Source: Bacteroidales bacterium
GTDB lineage: Bacteria > Bacteroidota > Bacteroidia > Bacteroidales > UBA10428
NCBI GenBank assembly: GCA_030626465.1
Contig: DAOUOU010000059.1
Span: 1 to 13,824, forward strand
Direction: 5' to 3'
Length of the DNA: 13,824 nt
In this document: positions 7,166 through 13,824 of the stretch, one piece after another
How positions within the stretch are numbered: position 1 is the first letter of the stretch
Layout: every line of letters starts with the position of its first letter
Notes under the pieces: generated by a model
What the model saw: only the letters and a program-made list of their open reading frames with translations
Database searches by the model: none
Told to the model about the DNA's origin: nothing
Position numbers and translations under genes: made by a program

Positions 7166-8347
7166 TTATCGTTGAAGGGTTTGACTTTCAAATTCAATTA
7201 AGGAAGGAGATACTACAAGTCCGGTTCGAACTTTCTGTAAAGCATCTATTACAATTTTATCATCGCTACTTAAGCCTTCTGAAACCAGCCATAAATCATC
7301 AATTCTTTGTCCGGTAACGATTTGCCGTGCTTCTACTATATTACTATCATTAACAACATACACCGAATGCTGACCCTGCAATTCCATTACACATCGTTGG
7401 GGAACCAGAAGTGCACCTTCTTTTACTTCCATTTCAACTTTCACTTTTGCAAACAATCCCGGGCGCAATATGAATTCAGGATTAGGAAAATTTCCCTGAA
7501 CAAGAATGGATCCGGTGGTTGCATCAATACCCCTGTCAATAAAATCAACTGTTCCCCTATGATCGTATTGTGAACCATCTGAAAGTATCAATTCCAATGC
7601 TCCACCCTCACGTCTCTCAACAGTTTCTTTTGATGTGTTCTTTTGTCTCCGTGTCCTTTCTCTGAAAACTTCGAGGTATTCAGATTCTGTAAGAAAGAAA
7701 ATTACCTTTACTTCATTGGTTTTTGATACCACATTTAAGATTACGGGATTAGGTTCACGGCCAACAAAATCACCAACCTTTGCCTGTGTTTTACCAATAA
7801 TACCATTTAAAGGCGAATATAATTTCGTATACCCAAGCTCAATCTGTGCGGATCTTAAATTCGATTTCGCAGCCTCCACAGAAGACAGGGCAGCATCGTA
7901 CTGTGCCTGCGATGCATCAAGATCGCTTTGACTAACTGCATTCTTTTCTGCAAGTGGCTTATACCTGTCAAGGTCAGATTTTGCTTTTGCAAGCATTGTT
8001 TGAGCTTCGGCAACTTTGCTACGTTGTGTATTCACACGGGCTTCAAAAGGCTCCGGATCTATTGTATACAACAATTGCCCTTTTCTGACCTTAAAACCTT
8101 CTTCAAAATGTATTCCCTCCAGAAATCCTTCTACCCTGGCGCGAATCGGAATGTCTTTTTCACCGAACACCTCTCCGACAAACTCCTTATAAATGGGGAC
8201 ATCCTCTTGTAAAACTTCCACTACAGGTATTTCAGGTACCGGTGCTTTCACTTGCTTATCAGATCCACAAGCCAGCAATAAGAAGAAAAGCAGAGCATAG
8301 ATTAACACCAGAATCTTTGGTTGATTTATTTGTACAGAATGTTTCAT
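7166..8347 (-). CDS. RND efflux periplasmic adaptor (membrane fusion) lipoprotein, AcrA/HlyD family
   Basis: This 393-residue protein bridges the inner-membrane pump and the outer-membrane duct. The lipobox LLLAC places a lipidated cysteine at residue 27. The lipoyl half-domain follows at about 66-100 (ARVEGFLEGIHFEEGFKVRKGQ). An alpha-helical hairpin with heptad-like pattern spans about 103-170. The second lipoyl half lies at about 172-205 (GYTKLYSPLNGIIGKTQAKVGDFV). A beta-barrel (about 212-300, ending RPGLFAKVKV) and a membrane-proximal domain complete the adaptor. A basic insertion at about 229-247 (RERTRRQKNTSKETVER) lies inside the barrel domain. It is the first gene of the operon. Transcription probably starts in 8348-8502, where no perfect TAnnTTTG element was found on this strand. 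No dedicated regulator gene is adjacent. Confidence 0.95.
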   Translation of the reverse strand: MKHSVQINQPKILVLIYALLFFLLLACGSDKQVKAPVPEIPVVEVLQEDVPIYKEFVGEVFGEKDIPIRARVEGFLEGIHFEEGFKVRKGQLLYTIDPEPFEARVNTQRSKVAEAQTMLAKAKSDLDRYKPLAEKNAVSQSDLDASQAQYDAALSSVEAAKSNLRSAQIELGYTKLYSPLNGIIGKTQAKVGDFVGREPNPVILNVVSKTNEVKVIFFLTESEYLEVFRERTRRQKNTSKETVERREGGALELILSDGSQYDHRGTVDFIDRGIDATTGSILVQGNFPNPEFILRPGLFAKVKVEMEVKEGALLVPQRCVMELQGQHSVYVVNDSNIVEARQIVTGQRIDDLWLVSEGLSSDDKIVIDALQKVRTGLVVSPSLIEFESQTLQR

Positions 8348-8454
8348 TGTTGTGCTTTGATGTTTATAATTTATTTCTGGTTAACAGTAAAACCTGCATA
8401 AAGTTAAATTTCCTTCAGAAACAACTACCAGATTAGCTGAAAAAAAGTTTCTTA

Positions 8455-8476
8455 ATCAATTGTGTCAGGAATTGAT
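8455..8476. promoter_or_regulatory. Inverted repeat in the divergent efflux/DoxX promoter region
   Basis: ATCAATT (8455-8461) and AATTGAT (8470-8476) are perfect reverse complements around an eight-base spacer. The repeat sits between the efflux operon and the divergently oriented DoxX gene, where a shared operator would be expected. No regulator gene lies beside it, and AT-rich arms of seven bases can arise by chance. Confidence 0.3.
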
Positions 8477-8502
8477 CGCCTGTGCGTCAACCTTAAAAAA
8501 AA

Positions 8503-8947
8503 ATGAACCTATTGAAATTTTATTATCAGGTCAACAGAAAACTTGAAAATCTTCGGGATATTCCATTGCTAATTATAAGACTAATTCTTGCTTATGAATT
8601 TTACAAGCCTGCAAAAATGAAATGGGCAAATATTGAAGGTATTGCAAGCTGGTTTGGGAGTATGAATTACCCCCTGCCTGTTCTTAATGCTTATTTAGCT
8701 GCCACTACCGAAGCTTTTGGTGTGATTTTTCTAATCATTAGGTTTGGGTACCAGGATAATATCCATACCTCTCATCATAGTGATGATCATTGTCATAACT
8801 ACCGTTCATCTGGGCAATGGATTTGAAGCCGGGAATAATGGTTTTGAAATACCAATTTATTACATTATCATGCTTTTAAATCTATTAATAACCGGTCCCG
8901 GACGAATCAGTCTCGATCATTTAATCAGCAGAAGACTGAATAAATAG
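8503..8947 (+). pseudogene. DoxX-family inner-membrane protein gene interrupted by a single-base frameshift
   Basis: The N-terminal part (from ATG 8503) reads LENLRDIPLLIIRLILAYEFYKPAKMKW and continues to VIFLII in one frame. The family continues in the next frame with GLGTRIISIPL and NGFEAGNNGFEIPIYYIIM, ending at the TAG at 8945-8947. Removing one base near 8740 (ATT-[A]-GGT-TTG-GGT) restores FLIIGLGTRIISIPL and gives one 147-residue, four-helix protein. That is the expected length and pattern for DoxX/HvfX-like proteins. The break sits between helices 2 and 3. DoxX-like proteins are small membrane proteins linked to redox or metal-related functions, but the exact role here is unknown. The rest of the coding sequence is undamaged, so this is either a recent mutation or a sequencing error. 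It is divergent from the efflux operon, with 155 bases between. Confidence 0.8.
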
Positions 8948-9006
8948 TATTTGCAACCATTAGATAGTGCCTGTTCCTAAATGACTGACTAATAGTTTGT
9001 ACAATT

Positions 9007-9137
9007 CAAAATAACAAATGACAATCATCAAATTACAAATAAATCACAATGTTCAAAAACTCAATAATCAATATAGTTTCAGTCATTGATATTTGATTCT
9101 TGGTATTTATTTGCTATTTGAGATTTGTTATTTGGTG
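9007..9137. repeat. Long imperfect AT-rich inverted repeat between convergent genes
   Basis: The left part (about 9007-9072, rich in acaaat and caaat) is roughly the reverse complement of the right part (about 9085-9137, rich in atttg and tatttgg). A perfect atcaat/attgat pair flanks the centre (9067-9072 and 9085-9090). It lies between the 3' ends of the DoxX gene and the GH115 gene. A bidirectional terminator or a decayed repeat element are both possible; there is no GC-rich stem. Confidence 0.45.
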
Positions 9138-9182
9138 CTTTAATGCTGACATTTGAATTTATAGGCAGATTAAAATGTAACA

Positions 9183-12092
9183 TCAATCTTCTTTTGTTGC
9201 ACTACTTCTAAAGTAGCTTTCAGGAGGTCCCAAATAACTTGGTTTTAGACCTCCTGCATTGATTACAATTTTCTGCAGCACAATTGCCGGATCTATCATC
9301 CAATATTTCAAAACATGTTCACCGGGCTTGTCAACCTGGTGTTCAGAACTCAACACCTTAATTTTCTGCGTCACGGCATTGTTCCACCAGGCAGGATAAT
9401 TCCAGTCCGGAATCGTATCACCCTCATGGATATTCACTATTTGTGGTTCTTCATCATCAATGGAAATTGCATATTTAAGTCCCTCGGTAGAGTGGATATT
9501 CAGGGTCGGTGCAACATATACCATAACGTTTACTGTGCCGGTATTAAAGAGATTTATCTTGTATTCCAAACATGGTGAATTTTCTTCTGGTGATATCCTT
9601 GAAGCAGTTACAGGGAAGGGAGTAATTGCCGATCCTGTACGACCCAGATCAGGAATTACTTGCCATTTAATCTGTTCATTTTCAATAATTTTAGAATAAT
9701 TTATTGCCTCAATTGAAACATATCCATTTCCTTCAATATGACCATTAATTTCTTCTCTTTTGGGTGCTTCAGGGTTTCTTACTTCTGCAAAGACAGTAAC
9801 CGATTTATCGTCCGGACCAGAAATAGTTATCGGAACAAGATGCAGGCCATTTGGTACTGTGCTCCAGTCAAGCTCGAACCATATCCTCTCCTGCTCTTCA
9901 ATAGTACCATTTTCCGCACTCATTTTAATCCATGGTTCAGCAGCTTCAATCTGAAAATCAAATGGGAGCGCTCCACGATTAAAAACCTCAATATAATGTT
10001 TTTGCTGATTGTATACATCAAACTCAGGCAATACAGCCTTGCCTTTTGCTTTTGGCCACCAGTCAGACGAGCCTTCAATCGCTATACCCATATCGGCTTT
10101 TTTTCCCGGTTTCACCGTTTTTACCTCAGGTACTACATCATTGTCGGGCTGCTGCCAGTAAGTATAACTAATGTGTGTCTGATTCATCATGTTGTTCCAT
10201 TTTCCGCCCGATATAGAATCATGGTAATAATTTCTAAGCACAGTATCTCTGGCGAATAATTTCCCAACACGTTCTGCCATTTGATTTGCTGTAACTCTCT
10301 CCTGCCCGGCATAAAGATGATTTATACCTGTTGTAACATGCAATTCATTTAGATTTGCACAAGCCAGAACAGGAAACAATACCAGCTGATAATAAGCATC
10401 TTTCTGCTCAGCAGGTAAAAGCTTATATATCTTCTTAGCTTTTCCAGCCAACTCATTGTAATCATTAACTACTCTCTCCGCTTCATTATAGTATATAAGG
10501 CTATAAGTATCCGGAGCAATCATTTCAGGTGTTCTGCGGCCGTTATATTTTGTATACTTCATAAGAATATCAGCAATTTCTTTTGCATGTTCTTCTCCAA
10601 ATTGCTGTTCTGCCCATTGAATATGGTATTCAGGAATTCTCTCAGCCGGAATATCATCTGGATCCCAGGCAAAATCAAGGAAAAAACTGATGGGCAGTTC
10701 CATGGGCTTCAGGTCGCCCACATTTACCAGCCAAATCCTGTCCACACCATACCTGTATGCAAGGTTCATCTGCTCCCATACTCTGGAAATAGGACTGGTA
10801 TTTAACCATTTATAATTTCTTGGTCCTCCCACAAAGTCGAAATGATAATAGGCTCCATATCCTCCCGATCGGGGCTTGCTTCCTGGCTTCGGAAGTATTC
10901 TATGATTTCCCCAATTGTCATCGCACAACAAAAGTGTAACATCTTCAGGTACCCGCATTCCCTTATTGTAATAATCCTGAACCTCTTTATATAGTGCCCA
11001 TAACTGGGGCGTTTCTGAGGGATCTTTACCGCTTACCTCTTCAATAATCATTCGCTGGTCTTTTACGATCTTTTCTAATAAAGCAATATTGCTTCCCTCA
11101 CTCATAGCTTTGTCCCCATCTCCTCTCATTCCAACTGTAACAATGCTTTCGTAAGATCCCATCCGTTCAATACCTTCACTCCAGAACCTTCTTAAAGACT
11201 CTTCATTGGTTTCATAATTCCATGCTCCTCCTTCATATGGCCCCCATTCCGCATGTGCCCGCATCATAGGTTCGTGGTGTGTGGTTCCCATCACTACTCC
11301 CATTTCATCAGCCAGTATGGGATTCAATGTATCATTGCTGTTAAAGCTTGCCCACCACATGGCCGGCCAAATATAGTTACCCTTAAGTCTGAGAATCAAT
11401 TCAAATACTTTCTCATAGAACTCATGATTGAATCCCCCGTAATTTTCAACTGCCCATCTGCCCAGAGATGGTTCTTCGTCATTTAAAAATATTCCGCGGT
11501 ATTTTACTGCCGGCTCACCATCTGAATATCTACCTGATTTAACATAAAGTGATTCGCTTTTCTTAGGAGGTACATCAGCCCACCAGTACCAAGGAGATAC
11601 TCCAATGTGTTTTGATACATCAAATATTCCATATATAGTTCCCCGCTTATCACTCCCAACAATTACCAGTGCACGATCAACTCCAAGCATAGGATTCTCA
11701 ACAACTTCAATGATATAGGATTCCCATTTGCCTTCAATAGCTTGTACATCAAGCTTACCCTGACTCACTAAATCATCAATTACTTTGCTTTTACCAATGG
11801 TACCAACCAGGATGATCTCTGTTCCCTGAGGTGATTTTAGCAGTTCCGGTTTTGCACCGGTTACAGCCAACACATCATTCTGAAAATAATCCAACACCCT
11901 GATCACACCCGGATGTTCTCCTTCACTTACATAAAGCGGGGTTGATTTTCCCGATTCTGACAGTGTAAAATATCCTTCGCCATCCTCAAGTGATATATAT
12001 GTATTGTCATCAACAGCTAATATCGATTGCAGGCTAATACAATAAAATGCTAAAAAAAAGAGCAGAAACAGAATGAACTTAGAGCGGATCAT
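9183..12092 (-). CDS. Glycoside hydrolase family 115, xylan alpha-1,2-glucuronidase
   Basis: GH115 enzymes remove (4-O-methyl-)glucuronic acid side chains from xylan. The protein has the family architecture. After the signal peptide comes an N-terminal alpha/beta domain (GYFTLSESGKSTPLYVSEGE onward). A barrel core follows with KYRGIFLNDEEPSLGRWA, NYIWPAMWWASFN, MGTTHHEPMMRAHAEWG and LLLCDDNWGNHRILP. A helical region and a C-terminal beta-rich domain (about the last 190 residues, GYVSIEAINYSKI to GPPESYF) complete it. I chose ATG 12092 (969 residues). It gives a textbook signal peptide, MIRSKFILFLLFFLAFYCIS, whereas the frame is open to an ATG at 12194 that would place 34 extra residues before it. 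The enzyme should act in the periplasm or at the cell surface. No xylanase, SusC/SusD or transporter gene is nearby, so it appears outside a classical utilisation locus. I cannot assign catalytic residues with certainty. Confidence 0.93.
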   Translation of the reverse strand: MIRSKFILFLLFFLAFYCISLQSILAVDDNTYISLEDGEGYFTLSESGKSTPLYVSEGEHPGVIRVLDYFQNDVLAVTGAKPELLKSPQGTEIILVGTIGKSKVIDDLVSQGKLDVQAIEGKWESYIIEVVENPMLGVDRALVIVGSDKRGTIYGIFDVSKHIGVSPWYWWADVPPKKSESLYVKSGRYSDGEPAVKYRGIFLNDEEPSLGRWAVENYGGFNHEFYEKVFELILRLKGNYIWPAMWWASFNSNDTLNPILADEMGVVMGTTHHEPMMRAHAEWGPYEGGAWNYETNEESLRRFWSEGIERMGSYESIVTVGMRGDGDKAMSEGSNIALLEKIVKDQRMIIEEVSGKDPSETPQLWALYKEVQDYYNKGMRVPEDVTLLLCDDNWGNHRILPKPGSKPRSGGYGAYYHFDFVGGPRNYKWLNTSPISRVWEQMNLAYRYGVDRIWLVNVGDLKPMELPISFFLDFAWDPDDIPAERIPEYHIQWAEQQFGEEHAKEIADILMKYTKYNGRRTPEMIAPDTYSLIYYNEAERVVNDYNELAGKAKKIYKLLPAEQKDAYYQLVLFPVLACANLNELHVTTGINHLYAGQERVTANQMAERVGKLFARDTVLRNYYHDSISGGKWNNMMNQTHISYTYWQQPDNDVVPEVKTVKPGKKADMGIAIEGSSDWWPKAKGKAVLPEFDVYNQQKHYIEVFNRGALPFDFQIEAAEPWIKMSAENGTIEEQERIWFELDWSTVPNGLHLVPITISGPDDKSVTVFAEVRNPEAPKREEINGHIEGNGYVSIEAINYSKIIENEQIKWQVIPDLGRTGSAITPFPVTASRISPEENSPCLEYKINLFNTGTVNVMVYVAPTLNIHSTEGLKYAISIDDEEPQIVNIHEGDTIPDWNYPAWWNNAVTQKIKVLSSEHQVDKPGEHVLKYWMIDPAIVLQKIVINAGGLKPSYLGPPESYFRSSATKED

Positions 12093-12337
12093 AAATAAAA
12101 AAGCATCATATAAATGAATGAATGCTACGACAAATAAATCATATGTATTCTCCAATACACCTGATCCCGATTTGTATAAAATCCTTCTTTTCATATGCTA
12201 GTATAGTATTTGTTACGGTCTCAATTGATCCATTCCGATTCATCTGAACCGGTTGAATTTGAAAACGAATGAAATATAGTATTAAAAGTAGAAAAATACC
12301 ATGATTTTTCCTTCTTTTGCTTGAAGATAGTGATATA

Positions 12338-12370
12338 CAATTTCCCTGCCTGCGGCAGGCAGGGAAATTG
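12338..12370. repeat. 33-bp near-perfect palindrome, GC-rich stem-loop
   Basis: The arms caatttccctgcctgc (12338-12353) and gcaggcagggaaattg (12355-12370) are perfect 16-base reverse complements around a single G. It would fold as a very stable hairpin in RNA from either strand. It lies downstream of the TPR gene and could end or protect that transcript. No U tract follows, so a standard intrinsic terminator is not supported. A palindromic repeat of a genome-wide family is equally likely. Confidence 0.75.
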
Positions 12371-12390
12371 AACATTACACCAGTTGGCCG

Positions 12391-12487
12391 GTTCATCAGT
12401 TCATCAGTTCACCAATTCATCAGTTAATCAACCGAGTTTTACGAGCTCGGCGAAGCCAATTCTTCAGTTCATCAGTTAATCAACCGA
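12391..12487. repeat. Short direct-repeat cluster (ttcatcag / ttaatcaaccga units)
   Basis: The unit gttcatca occurs back to back at 12391-12405. A perfect 20-base direct repeat, ttcatcagttaatcaaccga, occurs at 12416-12435 and 12468-12487 (offset 52). Between the copies lie a CCGAG/CTCGG stem-loop and a GGCGAAGCC hairpin. The unit spacing is irregular and spacers are not uniform, so this is not a CRISPR array. It resembles a minisatellite-like intergenic repeat. Confidence 0.65.
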
Positions 12488-12493
12488 CCATAG

Positions 12494-12510
12494 CCTTTAG
12501 ATTTGCATCT
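12494..12510. repeat. Dispersed 17-bp element, copy 2
   Basis: The sequence cctttagatttgcatct matches 1345-1361 at 16 of 17 bases and in the same orientation. On the minus strand it starts within the stop codon of the TPR/heme-motif gene (TAG at 12511-12509) and runs into the downstream intergenic repeats. Confidence 0.4.
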
Positions 12511-13824
12511 AATGGGCTTGTCTTTTCAGCATATTTGCTCTTATCTGAACATTCCTCCGGTATTGTTCAGGAATACTTTCAACGGTAGCAGCTTTTTCGT
12601 AGAGATCAATAGCTGATTTTACATTGTTGTTCTTTTCATACATGTCTCCTAGAAAGAGGTATCCATCGATATAATCCGGGTGTTGTACCAGTACTTCCTT
12701 CATGGTTGATATTGCATTCCGGGTTTGACCATACTGATTCAAATAAAAAGCGTAAGTGTAACCGTATTTCGGATTTTCAGGATCTATCTCATAGGCTAAT
12801 GAACCATATTTCAATGCATCAGGAGGGCTGGACCGGGAAGCAATGACAGCGAGATTATAGGCAGCCACTGCCAGTGTTGTATCATTATCTAAAGCATTTT
12901 TTAAATAAAACTTTGCTTCATCAAAACGCTGCAATTGCCCAAGCAAAAGACCATAGTTTAAATTAGCTGCCGGATTACCCGGCTCTAATTCAATAGCTTT
13001 CATTAGTTTGCTTTCAGCCCTTGCATCGTCGCCAAGAATGCTATATGCCAAACTGGCATTTACCAATGGAGAGATCACCTCTTTATCGAGTTCCGAAGCT
13101 TTATCATAACTGGTAATAGCCTGCCGGTAAAGTCCGCGTCCATGATAGAAATTACCCAGGTTATAATGTGCCGACCAGCTATCGGGGCGTGTCATGAGGA
13201 ATTCTTCATATTCCTTGTAATTGTACTCAACAATTTTCAACTCTTCAGGTGAGAACATCTCTTCCGGGAAAAGAGCAAGTCCGAAAGAAGCCCTCATACG
13301 AACCACTCTGTAACTATCCCTGGCAGCTTTTAATAAAGCAGCTTTGGAATTTTTAGTGATAATGTATTGCAGTGCTTCTGCTGCAGATGCTCTGACCAGT
13401 GGAGATTCATCTCCCATGACCTTCAATAAAAATTTTTCCTTTTCTTCTCCCGGATAATTCATCAGGATTCGAATCATAGAGCTACGGAAGATAAAATCTG
13501 CCTCAGGATTGTTGATCATGGTAAACATCCGATCGGCATGTTTAAAGTTGCCGGTACGGCCCTGGTGTATTAAGCGAGCGTATCCAAGCGTTTTATCCTG
13601 GTAATTACCATGCCATTTGGTTACTTGCTCATCGGCCCACTGAGCATCTTTGTCATCATGGCAACTATTACAGGCATTGGGTGAGCCGAATTCTATTGTT
13701 GCAGCCGGCATGGGCGGGCGCATAGAGTGATCGCTACGAGTCATCCGGGCAAATTCTGTTTCAGGCATATGACATGAAATGCACGTGATAGTGTCTTTTA
13801 CTTTGTGATGTGAATGTGCTGTAA
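12509..13824 (-). CDS. CXXCH heme-motif protein with HEAT and TPR repeats, N-terminus outside window
   Basis: The frame is open to the window edge, giving 437 visible residues ending at TAG 12511-12509. It should not be started at the ATG at 13768: the codons just upstream read TCISCH, a complete CXXCH heme c motif at 13783-13769. A second motif, CNSCH, lies at 13672-13658, followed by DDKDAQWADEQVTKW. This block, with RSDHSMRPPMPAA between the motifs, resembles the end of multiheme cytochrome domains in periplasmic TPR proteins. A HEAT-like segment follows (about 110 to 170 residues after the first ATG, SPLVRASAAEAL and VVRMRASFGLALF). About six TPRs then run to the C-terminus (for example SAHYNLGNFYHGRGLYRQAITSYDKA). 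The likely site is the periplasm and the likely role is electron transfer or complex assembly. The upstream heme content and substrate are unknown. Confidence 0.85.
   Translation of the reverse strand, partial: TAHSHHKVKDTITCISCHMPETEFARMTRSDHSMRPPMPAATIEFGSPNACNSCHDDKDAQWADEQVTKWHGNYQDKTLGYARLIHQGRTGNFKHADRMFTMINNPEADFIFRSSMIRILMNYPGEEKEKFLLKVMGDESPLVRASAAEALQYIITKNSKAALLKAARDSYRVVRMRASFGLALFPEEMFSPEELKIVEYNYKEYEEFLMTRPDSWSAHYNLGNFYHGRGLYRQAITSYDKASELDKEVISPLVNASLAYSILGDDARAESKLMKAIELEPGNPAANLNYGLLLGQLQRFDEAKFYLKNALDNDTTLAVAAYNLAVIASRSSPPDALKYGSLAYEIDPENPKYGYTYAFYLNQYGQTRNAISTMKEVLVQHPDYIDGYLFLGDMYEKNNNVKSAIDLYEKAATVESIPEQYRRNVQIRANMLKRQAH

Larger units (their letters stand above)
12195..12508. 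other. Repeat-rich intergenic region between the GH115 and TPR genes
   Basis: No credible gene is seen here. A minus-strand open frame at 12139-12396 runs through the palindrome and into the GH115 reading region with no recognisable protein character. The region contains, from right to left in the direction of transcription, a 17-bp dispersed element, short direct repeats of ttcatcag/ttaatcaaccga, a small stem-loop (CCGAG 12432-12436 with CTCGG 12446-12450), a GGCGAAGCC mini-hairpin at 12449-12457, and a 33-bp palindrome. The AT-rich part at 12195-12330 is where a GH115 promoter should lie, but only imperfect -7 matches (TATATTTC) are present. Confidence 0.55.

Noticed and set aside
8744..8947. 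Separate short gene starting at TTG 8744
   Set aside because: It is the second half of the frameshifted DoxX gene. Its sequence continues the upstream frame exactly once one base is removed.
12338..12370. Rho-independent terminator
   Set aside because: The stem is strong, but no T tract follows on either strand.
12139..12396. 85-codon minus-strand open frame upstream of the GH115 gene
   Set aside because: It crosses the 33-bp palindrome, overlaps the GH115 frame, has no recognisable domain and its composition looks non-coding.
12391..12487. CRISPR-like array
   Set aside because: Repeat units are short and of unequal spacing, the between-unit DNA is itself repetitive, and no cas gene is present.

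Overview
The window looks like chromosomal DNA from a free-living member of the Bacteroidota, probably a polysaccharide-degrading Bacteroidales/Marinilabiliales-type organism. This is inferred from protein families and signals: lipoprotein-anchored RND efflux parts, a GH115 alpha-glucuronidase, a TPR/heme-motif protein, absence of clear Shine-Dalgarno sequences, and a TTTG / TAnnTTTG promoter. No marker gene is present, so the taxonomy is tentative.

Layout. (1) Positions 1-1041, minus strand: a small outer-membrane beta-barrel gene whose stop overlaps the start of a second, truncated gene resembling the C-terminal barrel of Omp85/BamA-TamA proteins. (2) Positions 1042-1474: a repeat-rich, non-coding stretch with an 18-bp tandem duplication, a hairpin, a REP-like 26-bp repeat pair, a 17-bp element that recurs at 12494, and the promoter/operator of the next locus. 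(3) Positions 1475-2402, plus strand: a two-gene toxin-antitoxin module. It encodes an HTH-nucleotidyltransferase fusion (MntA-like antitoxin) and an overlapping HEPN ribonuclease (HepT-like toxin). (4) Positions 2403-2570: AT-rich, no feature seen. (5) Positions 8347 down to 2571, minus strand: a complete tripartite RND efflux operon (periplasmic adaptor lipoprotein, inner-membrane pump, outer-membrane channel lipoprotein) with gaps of 10 and 1 bases. (6) Positions 8503-8947, plus strand: a divergent DoxX-family membrane protein gene broken by a single-base frameshift. (7) Positions 8948-9182: AT-rich DNA with a long imperfect inverted repeat between convergent genes. (8) Positions 9183-12092, minus strand: an exported GH115 xylan alpha-1,2-glucuronidase. 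(9) Positions 12093-12508: a second repeat-rich intergenic stretch with a 33-bp palindrome and short direct repeats. (10) Positions 12509 to the window end, minus strand: the C-terminal part of a CXXCH-containing, HEAT/TPR-repeat protein that runs off the window.

How they work together. The efflux operon should form one transenvelope pump. The TA pair should act as a self-regulating unit: the HTH may bind an inverted repeat over its own promoter, and the nucleotidyltransferase domain should AMPylate the HEPN toxin. The remaining genes look functionally independent.

The most notable items are the HTH-fused MntA/HepT module with its predicted operator, the frameshifted DoxX gene, and the repeat families that fill both large intergenic gaps. 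I did not find a convincing wholly new system. The TA module belongs to a known class, with a domain fusion and regulatory layout worth checking.
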